A DNA stretch of 29,027 nt from JBBRCX01 sp038204465 (GTDB taxonomy: Bacteria > Planctomycetota > Phycisphaerae > Tepidisphaerales > Tepidisphaeraceae). Shown here piece after piece: positions 7,251-14,270 of this stretch. The notes under the pieces were generated by a model. It made no database searches, was not told the origin of the DNA, and saw nothing but the letters and a program-made list of their open reading frames with translations. The stretch lies in assembly GCA_038204465.1 (NCBI GenBank), contig JBBRCX010000060.1, forward strand, positions 1 to 29,027. The letters run 5' to 3'. The position numbers and the translations under genes are program-made. Position 1 is the first letter of the stretch; each line of letters opens with the position of its first letter.

Positions 7251-8102
7251 TTATCGACGCCCGCGCGCCACCGCCATCTCGCGCTGCCGTTGTCGATCGG
7301 TGGCGCGCTTAAGGGTCTTGCGTTCGGCGCGGCTCAAGCTGTTCATTCCTGAATCGTGCACCTTCTGCAGGATGCGATCGACCGACTGGTCGTCTTCGCG
7401 CTGGATATACAGTTCCCGGCGTTGCTGTCCCACGCGCCAGCGATGCTGCAGTCGCCGCCAACCTGTCGCGCCGTAGTACGGAGCGAGCACGCCGAAGCCC
7501 AGGCCGCCAAGGTGCGCGGCATCGGACAGGTTTCTTTCGCCCACGATCGTGAGCACGAAGAACAGCGCCAACAGCGCCGCCAGTACCCGGATCGGCACGG
7601 GAATCACCAACAGCAGCACCTGCTTCTCCGGAAACAGCAGCGCGCACGCCCCCAGGGCCGCGAACACGCTGCCGCTGGCGCCGATCAGCGGGACCGCCTG
7701 CCGAACAACCGAGCTCAGAATCCCAAACGCGATGCCGCCAACGATTCCGCCCGCGGTATAAAACGCGAACGCCCGACCCGACCCCCATAAGCGCTCGAGC
7801 GGCGACAGGAAAAAGTAAACACCCAGCAGGTTGAAGAAGATGTGCAGCGCGCCGCCGTGCACGTACTGATAGCTGATCCATCGCCACGGTTGAGTGAAAG
7901 CACGAGCTTGCTCAAACGTCAATCCGCACCAGTCGACAACCGGGTTCCCCACCTTCCCAACATCGCCGCTCAGCGCCTCCGCGACGAACACCACGAGGCA
8001 CGCCGTCATCACGCACAATGTCATCCGCGGCGGCGGCGTGAAGCCGAAGCGGTACGTGAACGGCGCATCATTCTGGTTGTATGAGCGGTCTTGCCAAGCC
8101 AT
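7251..8102 (-). CDS. Rhomboid family intramembrane serine protease
   Basis: A 283-aa polytopic inner-membrane protease that cuts transmembrane segments of substrates. The catalytic serine is S143 in GASGS, and the partner histidine is H197 in a later helix (AAHLGG). The family HxxxxHxxxN motif is at 82-91 and includes the conserved Asn. About six hydrophobic helices lie between residues 27 and 215. The last ~55 residues are a charged cytoplasmic tail (DRILQKV…SLSRAERKTL), a small domain seen on many bacterial rhomboids. The ATG at 8102 has AGGTG upstream. It begins 8 nt after the NUDIX stop, so the two form an operon. The substrate is unknown. Confidence 0.9.
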   Translation of the reverse strand: MAWQDRSYNQNDAPFTYRFGFTPPPRMTLCVMTACLVVFVAEALSGDVGKVGNPVVDWCGLTFEQARAFTQPWRWISYQYVHGGALHIFFNLLGVYFFLSPLERLWGSGRAFAFYTAGGIVGGIAFGILSSVVRQAVPLIGASGSVFAALGACALLFPEKQVLLLVIPVPIRVLAALLALFFVLTIVGERNLSDAAHLGGLGFGVLAPYYGATGWRRLQHRWRVGQQRRELYIQREDDQSVDRILQKVHDSGMNSLSRAERKTLKRATDRQRQREMAVARGRR

Positions 8103-8110
8103 CCGAACAC

Positions 8111-8647
8111 CTAGGCTTTGCGGTGGAAGTTCTGGAACAGCAGCAGCGTCGCGATCGTCTTGGCGTCCATGATCCGCCCGTCCCGCACCATCTCGATCGC
8201 TTCGACGAGTTCGACCGGTTGCACTTCGATCTCCTCACCCTCTTCCAGCGCTGCCCGCTGCTGTTGAAGATCATAGGCGGCAAACGCGTACATCTTCTCG
8301 CTCAGGATCCCGGGCGACGTGAAGAAATTGCCGATCGGCTGGAGGCGCCCCGCGAGGTAACCCGTCTCCTCCAGCAGTTCGCGCCCGGCGCAGTTGATGG
8401 GATCCTCATTTTTCTCCAGCGTGCCCGCCGGCAATTCCAGCAGGATCTGCCCCACTGCGTACCGCCGGTTCCGGATCAAGAGGACCTGATCGTCCGGCAA
8501 CATTCCCAGCACGCACACGGCTCCCGGATGAACGCACACCTCGCGGCGATGCCTCTTGCCCGTCTCCTCGTCCTGCAGGTGGTGCAGCTCGAGCCGCACC
8601 TTCTTACCATCGTAAATCACCTGCTTTTCAACCAGCCGATAGGACAT
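8111..8647 (-). CDS. NUDIX hydrolase, ADP-ribose pyrophosphatase-like
   Basis: A 178-aa cytoplasmic hydrolase. The full Nudix box is present at residues 75-97 (G75, E81, R89-E90, E93-E94, G96), so it should bind Mg2+ and split a nucleoside diphosphate linked to another group. About 15 residues later, the SPG motif (TSPGILSEK, about 100-108) is typical of ADP-ribose pyrophosphatases (NudF-like), so ADP-ribose is the likely substrate. The ATG at 8647 has GGAG close upstream. It is the first gene of a pair with the rhomboid protease, and a TATAAT box lies 16 nt before the start codon. The specificity call is an inference from the motif. Confidence 0.88.
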   Translation of the reverse strand: MSYRLVEKQVIYDGKKVRLELHHLQDEETGKRHRREVCVHPGAVCVLGMLPDDQVLLIRNRRYAVGQILLELPAGTLEKNEDPINCAGRELLEETGYLAGRLQPIGNFFTSPGILSEKMYAFAAYDLQQQRAALEEGEEIEVQPVELVEAIEMVRDGRIMDAKTIATLLLFQNFHRKA

Positions 8648-8663
8648 GCATTCTCCGCCGCGA

Positions 8664-8669
8664 ATTATA
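8664..8669 (-). promoter_or_regulatory. TATAAT box of the NUDIX-rhomboid pair
   Basis: A perfect -10 hexamer on the minus strand, 16 nt before the NUDIX ATG. The expected start point near 8657 leaves a leader of about 10 nt. The surrounding bases (GCGGTATAAT, then CGCGGCGG) resemble those before xseA. No clear -35 hexamer is seen. Confidence 0.4.
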
Positions 8670-8727
8670 CCGCAGGCCCGACAGGATTCCCTCGCCAGCC
8701 ATGGCCGCGTTGTCTTCCGCCTGTGTT

Positions 8728-8755
8728 TTGAAACGCGTTCTCGCTCTGCTACGTT
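8728..8755 (+). promoter_or_regulatory. Possible promoter of the small membrane protein/antiporter operon
   Basis: TTGAAA (8728-8733) and TACGTT (8750-8755) are separated by 16 bp on the plus strand, 20 nt before the ATG at 8776. Both hexamers match the consensus at 4 of 6 positions, so this is only a candidate. Confidence 0.3.
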
Positions 8756-8775
8756 GAGCGCTGCCGGGAATCTTC

Positions 8776-9231
8776 ATGAGCCGAGCTACAGTGGTCTACA
8801 TAATCATGCTGCTCGCCTGCGCCGCCGGAGTGTGGCTCATCCTGCGGGCAGGCAACCGCCTCAAACCTCCGCCGGACCTGAACGGCACGTGGGAGATCAG
8901 CCGCATTCAGAAGCTCGGCAGCGACGAACCGCCCGCGCTCGGAAACGAGATGACGATCGAACAGTCCGGCCGCTTTGTTCACATCCGTTTCGCCAGCGGG
9001 CTGAAGCTCGATCTGAAAGCCAGTGTGCGCGATTCTAGTGAAGCGAACGGATCCGTCACCATCGATCTGAGCAACGGTCAGTGGAACCTCCGGGTCCGGC
9101 CCGACGCTTCCGAGCTCGCGCTTCTAATCGATCGCCCGACGCGCGCCGCATTCACTGCCCGCCCGCGCGAAAACGACAAGCGATCCTTGACGCCAAATCC
9201 ATCCAGGTCCGCGGCCCGTCATGCCTCTTGA
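8776..9231 (+). CDS. Small membrane-anchored protein, 151 aa
   Basis: I do not recognise a family. Residues 5-24 form one hydrophobic helix, likely an uncleaved signal anchor. Residues ~35-130 are a soluble domain starting with DLNGTWEI and containing alternating beta-strand-like segments, reminiscent of small lipocalin-like beta barrels (an inference from pattern only). The C-terminus is basic and Ser/Arg-rich. The gene end overlaps the start of the antiporter gene by 11 bases, so the two are translationally coupled and probably work together; a role as an accessory or sensing subunit is possible but not shown. The ATG at 8776 has a weak GGGAA upstream. Confidence 0.7.
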   Translation: MSRATVVYIIMLLACAAGVWLILRAGNRLKPPPDLNGTWEISRIQKLGSDEPPALGNEMTIEQSGRFVHIRFASGLKLDLKASVRDSSEANGSVTIDLSNGQWNLRVRPDASELALLIDRPTRAAFTARPRENDKRSLTPNPSRSAARHAS

Positions 9232-11371
9232 ACAGCTGATCCCCATCCTCCTGGTCCAGATCGGCCTGGTGCTCGGGCTCAGCCGTCTCATGGGCATGCT
9301 CTTCGCCCGCCTCCAACAGCCGCAGGTGATGGGCGAGATGATCGCCGGCATCATGCTCGGGCCGAGCCTCTTCGGACTGTTCGCCATCTCGCAAAAGGTC
9401 TTCCCCGCCGAGAGCGTGCCGTATCTGGGGATGCTGAGCCAGATCGGCGTGATCTTCTTCCTGTTCCTGATCGGCCTGGAGCTGGATCCGAAGCTGATCC
9501 GTAACCGCGGGCACGCCGCCATCGTCATCAGCCACGCCAGCATCGTGACGCCCTTCCTCCTCGGCGCGGGACTGACCCTCTATCTCTACACCCGCCTGTT
9601 TAATGACACGCCCGCGATGCGCTTCAGCTCTGTCGCGTTGTTCATGGGGGCGGCCATGAGCATTACCGCGTTTCCGGTGCTGGCGCGCATCCTGACCGAG
9701 AGGAATCTCCACAAGACCAAGATCGGGGCCATCAGCATCACCTGCGCCGCGGTCGACGACGCGACGGCCTGGTGCATGCTCGCCTTCGTGGTCGGCGTCG
9801 CCCGCGCCAAGGGCCCGCACTCGGCGCTCCTCACCGCCGCGTTGTCCGCCGCCTACGTCCTCACGATGTTTTTCGTCGTGCGGCCCTTCCTCCGCCGGCT
9901 CCAGGTGGTCCATGACCGCCAGGGGCGCCTCAGCCAGAACGTCGTCGCGATTATCCTCCTGCTCGTCCTCGCATCCGCCTGGACCACTGAGCGGATCGGC
10001 ATCCATGCTCTCTTCGGGGCGTTCCTCATGGGCGCGATCATGCCCAAGGGCAGCCGCTTCATCCGCAGCCTCAGTGAAAAGCTGGAGGATTACACGGTTG
10101 TGTTCCTCCTGCCGATCTTCTTCGCCTACACCGGGCTCAAGACGCAGATCGGGCTGCTCAACAACGCAGAGCTCTGGCTCGACACCGGCTTGATCATTCT
10201 CGTCGCGTGCATCGGAAAATTCGGCGGCTCGGCCCTGGCGGCGCGGGCTTGCGGACTGGGCTGGCGCGAGTCGTCAGCCATCGGGATTCTCATGAACACG
10301 CGCGGGCTCATGGAGCTCGTGATCCTCAACGTCGGCCGCGAGCTCGGCGTCATCACCCCCGCCGTCTTCGCCATGATGGTGATCATGGCGCTGGTCACTA
10401 CCGCGCTGACCACGCCGGTCCTGCACTGGGTGGCCCCGCGGCGGCTCTTCGACCCGGAACGCGCGCCTGCCAAACCCGAGGACCGCGCCAAGGGTTTCTC
10501 CGTTCTCATCCCGGTTGGCGACCCGCGCAGCGGCGGGCCCTTGCTCCGGCTCGCTGACATGATTGCCGGACCCGCGCCCGACCGCCGCATTTACGCCCTG
10601 AACCTTCGCCGCCCGGTGGACCGCGACGCCTATCGCGCCGGCCTGGATGACCAAATCAGCGAGCCCGAGCCGCCGCTGCAGCCCCTGCTGGCTCATGCCG
10701 ACCAGTATCACATTCCCGTGGAGGCGATCTCTTTCGTGAGCCGCGACATCGCCGCCGACGTCGCCCGCGTGAGCGCCGACCGGAAGGTGGACCTGGTGCT
10801 GATGGGCTTCCACAAGCCGGTTTTCACCCGAACGATTCTCGGCGGCGCCGTGCATCGCGTCCTGACCGCGACGCCTGCCGACGTCTCAATCTTCGTCGAC
10901 CGCGGCTTCCACGGGGCGCAGCGCGTTCTGGTTCCGTACCTGGGCGGGCGCCACGACCGACTGGCTCTTCAGATCGCTTCGCGTCTTGCCCGCCATGCCG
11001 GGGCGCGGGTGACCGTGCTGCACGTCGTGCCGGCCTCGCGCGGACGGGGCAAACCTCTTGACGCGCAGAGCGCGGTCAGCCGCGTCTTCGAAGACCCGAC
11101 ACAGCCCGTCCCTGTCGAGTTTAAAGTGGTTGAGCACGATTCGCCCGTCGATGCAGTGCTCACCGAGGCAACGCGCTATGATCTGATCGTCGTCGGCGTG
11201 TCCGAAGAATGGGGGCTCGAATCCCACCTGTTCGGCCTTCGCCCCGAGCGGATCGCGGAAGGCTCTGCCACGTCTCTGCTCATCGTGCGAGCTCATAGCG
11301 CCGCCTCCGTGCCGCCTTCCACCGATTCCGCCGGGCCTCGCGATAAGTTGGCCGAAGCACCTGCCAGTTGA
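9221..11371 (+). CDS. Cation:proton antiporter (CPA2 family) with C-terminal tandem USP-like domains
   Basis: A 716-aa protein. Residues ~1-400 hold about 12 hydrophobic helices in the Na+/H+ exchanger fold, with family features such as the QPQVMGEMIAGIMLGPS segment near 30-45, ITAFPVLARI near 145-155, and the acidic membrane pair in a helix near residues 175-180 (CAAVDDA), expected to bind the ion. Cytoplasmic residues ~425-550 and ~565-690 look like two universal-stress-protein (USP)-type alpha/beta domains; the second has RVLVPYLGG and ends in a 'TSLLIVRAHS' strand typical of USPs. USP domains often bind nucleotide, so regulation by ATP or a cyclic dinucleotide is possible. The first codon overlaps the preceding gene. 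Whether it carries Na+ or K+ cannot be read from sequence. Confidence 0.9.
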   Translation: MPLEQLIPILLVQIGLVLGLSRLMGMLFARLQQPQVMGEMIAGIMLGPSLFGLFAISQKVFPAESVPYLGMLSQIGVIFFLFLIGLELDPKLIRNRGHAAIVISHASIVTPFLLGAGLTLYLYTRLFNDTPAMRFSSVALFMGAAMSITAFPVLARILTERNLHKTKIGAISITCAAVDDATAWCMLAFVVGVARAKGPHSALLTAALSAAYVLTMFFVVRPFLRRLQVVHDRQGRLSQNVVAIILLLVLASAWTTERIGIHALFGAFLMGAIMPKGSRFIRSLSEKLEDYTVVFLLPIFFAYTGLKTQIGLLNNAELWLDTGLIILVACIGKFGGSALAARACGLGWRESSAIGILMNTRGLMELVILNVGRELGVITPAVFAMMVIMALVTTALTTPVLHWVAPRRLFDPERAPAKPEDRAKGFSVLIPVGDPRSGGPLLRLADMIAGPAPDRRIYALNLRRPVDRDAYRAGLDDQISEPEPPLQPLLAHADQYHIPVEAISFVSRDIAADVARVSADRKVDLVLMGFHKPVFTRTILGGAVHRVLTATPADVSIFVDRGFHGAQRVLVPYLGGRHDRLALQIASRLARHAGARVTVLHVVPASRGRGKPLDAQSAVSRVFEDPTQPVPVEFKVVEHDSPVDAVLTEATRYDLIVVGVSEEWGLESHLFGLRPERIAEGSATSLLIVRAHSAASVPPSTDSAGPRDKLAEAPAS

Positions 11372-11485
11372 TCTTCCTCGTGCGTTTCCCGGCTCGAATC
11401 GCCGCTTTGTGAACACACCGTCGATAACTCTCCGATGGGTTGCATTCGCGGATCAATTCTGTAGGTTGCGCCGCGTACCTGTTGT

Positions 11486-12373
11486 ATGCAGACGCCCGTT
11501 TACCGGATGATCGCGATTGACCTGGACGGCACCTTGCTTTCGCCGACCGGTGCAGTCACTCCGAGGTCGAAGGCAGCCGTCCAACGGGCGCTTCGGGCGG
11601 GTCTGCTGGTGTGCTTCGCAACCGGACGCAACTGGACGGAAAGCCGCACCGTGCTCGATGCGGTGGCTCATTACGATTCGGCCGTGTTCGTCGGTGGTGC
11701 GATGGTCATCGACACCAAGCAGGGCGTGACGCTGCACCGAACGATGATGCAGCCGCGACTCGCTGCCGATGTCTGCCGCGTTCTGGAAGATGACGGTCAG
11801 GCCGCGCTGGCGCTGCAGGACACAGGAATTGCCGGGATTGATTATCTCGTCACTGGCAACGTCCCGCTGAACGATGCCACGCGGCAATGGATGGACGTTA
11901 CCAGCGCGGTCGTACACCGCGCCGGCCGCCTGGCCGATCACGCGCACGAGCACACCATCCGCGTGGGCATCGTGGCGCCGGGGCCGGAGGTCGCCCGGGT
12001 AAAGCAGGCGCTGCTCGACCGCTTCGACCGGCGCATCGTCTGCCAGAGTTTGTTCGTGCCGGCTTACGATGTCGAAGTGCTGGAAGTATTCGACCCGGCG
12101 GTGAACAAGTGGCAGGGTGTGCTCCACGTTGCCGCCCGACATGGGATCGACGCATCGGAAATCATCGCCATCGGAGATGACGTCAATGACGTGCCGATGG
12201 TAAAAAACGCGGGCCTTGGCGTGGCGATGGGAAACGCCCGACCCGAGGTCCGGGCGGTGGCCAAGCGGGTCATCGGCTCAAATGAAGACGAAGGGCTCGC
12301 CCGCTTCCTGGAAGAACTGGTCGCCGAGCATGTCGTCGAGCCCTTGACCGAGCCCGTCGACAGCACGAGATAA
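11486..12373 (+). CDS. HAD superfamily hydrolase, Cof type
   Basis: A 295-aa soluble phosphatase of the Cof/YidA branch. The catalytic motif I is at residues 12-16 (D12-L-D14-G-T), with D12 the nucleophile. Motif IV near 230-240 (GDDVNDVPM) binds Mg2+ and is followed by GLGVAMGNA, typical of this branch. A C2-type cap lies between. The substrate is probably a sugar phosphate or similar small phosphate ester, but the branch is broad. The ATG at 11486 has no clear Shine-Dalgarno; ATG 11507 is an alternative start just before motif I. It is followed by a terminator and faces the convergent xseA gene. Confidence 0.9.
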   Translation: MQTPVYRMIAIDLDGTLLSPTGAVTPRSKAAVQRALRAGLLVCFATGRNWTESRTVLDAVAHYDSAVFVGGAMVIDTKQGVTLHRTMMQPRLAADVCRVLEDDGQAALALQDTGIAGIDYLVTGNVPLNDATRQWMDVTSAVVHRAGRLADHAHEHTIRVGIVAPGPEVARVKQALLDRFDRRIVCQSLFVPAYDVEVLEVFDPAVNKWQGVLHVAARHGIDASEIIAIGDDVNDVPMVKNAGLGVAMGNARPEVRAVAKRVIGSNEDEGLARFLEELVAEHVVEPLTEPVDSTR

Positions 12374-12386
12374 GGAAGGCAGTTTC

Positions 12387-12469
12387 GCTCCAACCATGTT
12401 GTACCCGGCGCGCGAGAGGCGGCGGGTGACGAAGCAAGGATGGTTGCGAAAGGATTCGCAGGCTCCAAC
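12387..12469 (+). other. Structured 3' region before the terminator
   Basis: Upstream of the terminator two further stems can form: CAACCAT (12391-12397) with ATGGTTG (12440-12446), enclosing a smaller ACCCG/CGGGT stem, and GCGAA-AGGA-TTCGC (12446-12459). GCTCCAAC occurs twice (12387-12394, 12462-12469), each followed by CCGGCGCGC. This may be a structured 3' UTR, a small RNA released from it, or a duplicated terminator. Confidence 0.35.
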
Positions 12470-12501
12470 GTCCGGCGCGCATGAAGCGCGTCGGACTTTT
12501 T
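12470..12501 (+). terminator. Intrinsic terminator after the HAD gene
   Basis: GTCCG-G-CGCGC and GCGCG-T-CGGAC form a stem of 10 pairs and one G-T wobble around the loop ATGAA, followed at once by TTTTT (12497-12501). It is the clearest rho-independent terminator in the window. It lies 97 nt after the HAD stop. Confidence 0.8.
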
Positions 12502-12601
12502 CCTTTCAATCTGAAATCCACATCCAGTCACGGCCCCGATGCCGGATTGCGTTTCGAGCGCGCCAACCGAATGCGCCGTGAAGTTTGCCGCCGACCCCAG
12601 T

Positions 12602-14176
12602 TCACTCAAATAGTGGCAACTGCTGGGAGTCCTGCACGATTGACTGAATCTCCCCGTCCACAAGCTTTGTGAGGATCCGATCCCCCGATGATAATTCCGC
12701 CGCGCTTCTTACCACGACACCGTTCCTGTTGCGAAACGTAATACTGTATCCGCGTCGCAAGACGGCTTCCGGGCTCAGCGCGTCCAACTGCCCTTGCATC
12801 GCCGCCAACCGCTGAGCCGCCCGTCGGCGCGCATCCCCAGCCGCCCGCCGCAGCAGCCCCTGCATCGAGTCGAGTCGCGCCGCTTCCAGCGTCAGCCGGT
12901 GCCGAGGGTGCCGCGATGAGAGCGAAGCGTTCAAGCTCCCCACGTGTTCCTCGGCGCGCCGCAGCCGCTGCGCCATGCCCGCCGCCAGCCGCTGCCCGCA
13001 CGCCGCCACCCGATCCCGAAATCGCGCCATCACGATCGCCGGACGATTGCGATCGAGCCACGCCGCGACCGCTTCGAAATCGCGCTGTAAGCCGTGTACG
13101 TGGTTCGTTACCGTGAACGACAGGGTCCGCTGGCGATCGTCCAGCAATTGCGCCAGCGCTTTCAGGCGGTCCAGCGGCCGGCGGAAGACCTCGTGCCGCT
13201 CGACTCCGGCCAATCGCTGTCGCGCATCCTCCACCGCCGCCCGCAGCCCCCGTCGCAACCGCACGCCAGCCACGTCGGTGCTCTCGCGCACCGCGCGCCA
13301 ATGCATCGTCACCACCTGCGCCGCCTCGGTAGGCGTGTGGGCGTGATAATCCGCGGCCAGATCCGCGATGGTCGTATCCACCTCGTGCCCGATGCCGGTG
13401 ATCACCGGGAGCATCGAACCCGCGACCGCACGCGCGACCCCCTCTTCGTTGAACGCCCACAGGTTTTCGATCGATCCACCCCCGCGTCCAAGCATGATCA
13501 GTTCCGCGCCGATTGACGCCGCGTGACGGTTCAGATGCGAAAGCGCCGCCGCGATCTTCGCCCCGCAGCCCTCTCCCTGCACCGGCACGTGGTAGACATA
13601 TAGCACAAGCCATGGGAAGCGCCGCAGCACCTTGAGCATGTCCTGCAAAGCCGCTGTCCCGGAGCTCGTGACCAGAACGATACGCAGCGGATACCTCGGC
13701 AACTGCCGCCGGTGCTCGGGCGCGAACAGCCCCTCCGCCTCCAGCTTCGCCTTCATCTGCTGAAAGGCCAGTTCCAGGGCCCCCTGCCCAAGCGGGCGCA
13801 GCGTGCCGACGTAGAGTTGATAGGTGCCGCGCTTCGGAAAGACATCGACGCGCCCCCCCGCCAGGAGTTCCATCCCATCGTCCGGCCTGAACTTCAGCCG
13901 CGCCGCGTCGCTCTTCCACATCACGCAGTCGATGCAGGCGGACTTGTCTTTCATCGTGAAATAGACGTGGCCGGAATTTGGATGGACCTTGTAATTGCTG
14001 ACTTCCCCCTTCACGAGAATCGCCTGCGGCAGCGCCGTGCGAATCGCCCGATCGATCCAAGCCGTGAGCTGCGAAACCGTCAGCGGCTCCGCTGGCTTCG
14101 CGCCTGCTGGATCCGCAGCCGGCTGCGCGGGCTTGCGCGTCACATTGTCTTTGAAGTCAAAGAAGTTCGTGCCCAT
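12602..14176 (-). CDS. xseA: Exodeoxyribonuclease VII large subunit
   Basis: A 524-aa protein, the catalytic subunit of ExoVII, which degrades single-stranded DNA with the small subunit XseB. The N-terminal ~32 residues are a low-complexity Ala/Pro linker. An OB-fold DNA-binding domain (about 33-135) follows with the family segments VKGEVSNYKVHPNSGHVYFTMKD. The catalytic domain holds the signature GRGGGSIENLWAFNEE (near 230-245) and GHEVDTTIADLAAD just after it. A long helical region fills the rest up to the C-terminal strand segment with ALSPEAVLRRGYSI. The length is somewhat above the usual ~450 residues because of the N-terminal linker. xseB is not next to it in this window. Confidence 0.93.
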   Translation of the reverse strand: MGTNFFDFKDNVTRKPAQPAADPAGAKPAEPLTVSQLTAWIDRAIRTALPQAILVKGEVSNYKVHPNSGHVYFTMKDKSACIDCVMWKSDAARLKFRPDDGMELLAGGRVDVFPKRGTYQLYVGTLRPLGQGALELAFQQMKAKLEAEGLFAPEHRRQLPRYPLRIVLVTSSGTAALQDMLKVLRRFPWLVLYVYHVPVQGEGCGAKIAAALSHLNRHAASIGAELIMLGRGGGSIENLWAFNEEGVARAVAGSMLPVITGIGHEVDTTIADLAADYHAHTPTEAAQVVTMHWRAVRESTDVAGVRLRRGLRAAVEDARQRLAGVERHEVFRRPLDRLKALAQLLDDRQRTLSFTVTNHVHGLQRDFEAVAAWLDRNRPAIVMARFRDRVAACGQRLAAGMAQRLRRAEEHVGSLNASLSSRHPRHRLTLEAARLDSMQGLLRRAAGDARRRAAQRLAAMQGQLDALSPEAVLRRGYSITFRNRNGVVVRSAAELSSGDRILTKLVDGEIQSIVQDSQQLPLFE

Positions 14177-14185
14177 GCCGCCGCG

Positions 14186-14191
14186 AGTATA
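14186..14191 (-). promoter_or_regulatory. TATACT box 9 nt before the xseA start
   Basis: The minus strand reads GCGGTATACT followed by CGCGGCGG and then the ATG at 14176. The expected start point is within about 3 nt of the ATG, so the xseA mRNA is likely leaderless or nearly so. No -35 hexamer is evident. Confidence 0.35.
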
Positions 14192-14258
14192 CCGCTCAAC
14201 GTCGCAGCCCCGCTAATGGCCGCTGACCCGCAACGACCTTATATTCGTGGCGTCTTTC

Positions 14259-14270
14259 GGAGGTGAAGTG
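14259..14270 (+). promoter_or_regulatory. Ribosome binding site that decides the GTG start of the tandem GT41 gene
   Basis: GGAGG (14259-14263) lies 4 nt before a GTG at 14268. The earlier in-frame GTG at 14247 has no such site, and a TATATT box (14240-14245) lies directly in front of it. The later GTG is therefore preferred. Confidence 0.45.

Noticed and set aside
9152..10006. 284-codon open frame on the minus strand opposite the antiporter
   Set aside because: Composition of Asp/Glu/Gly/Arg/His only, as expected from the complement of a GC-rich membrane protein gene.
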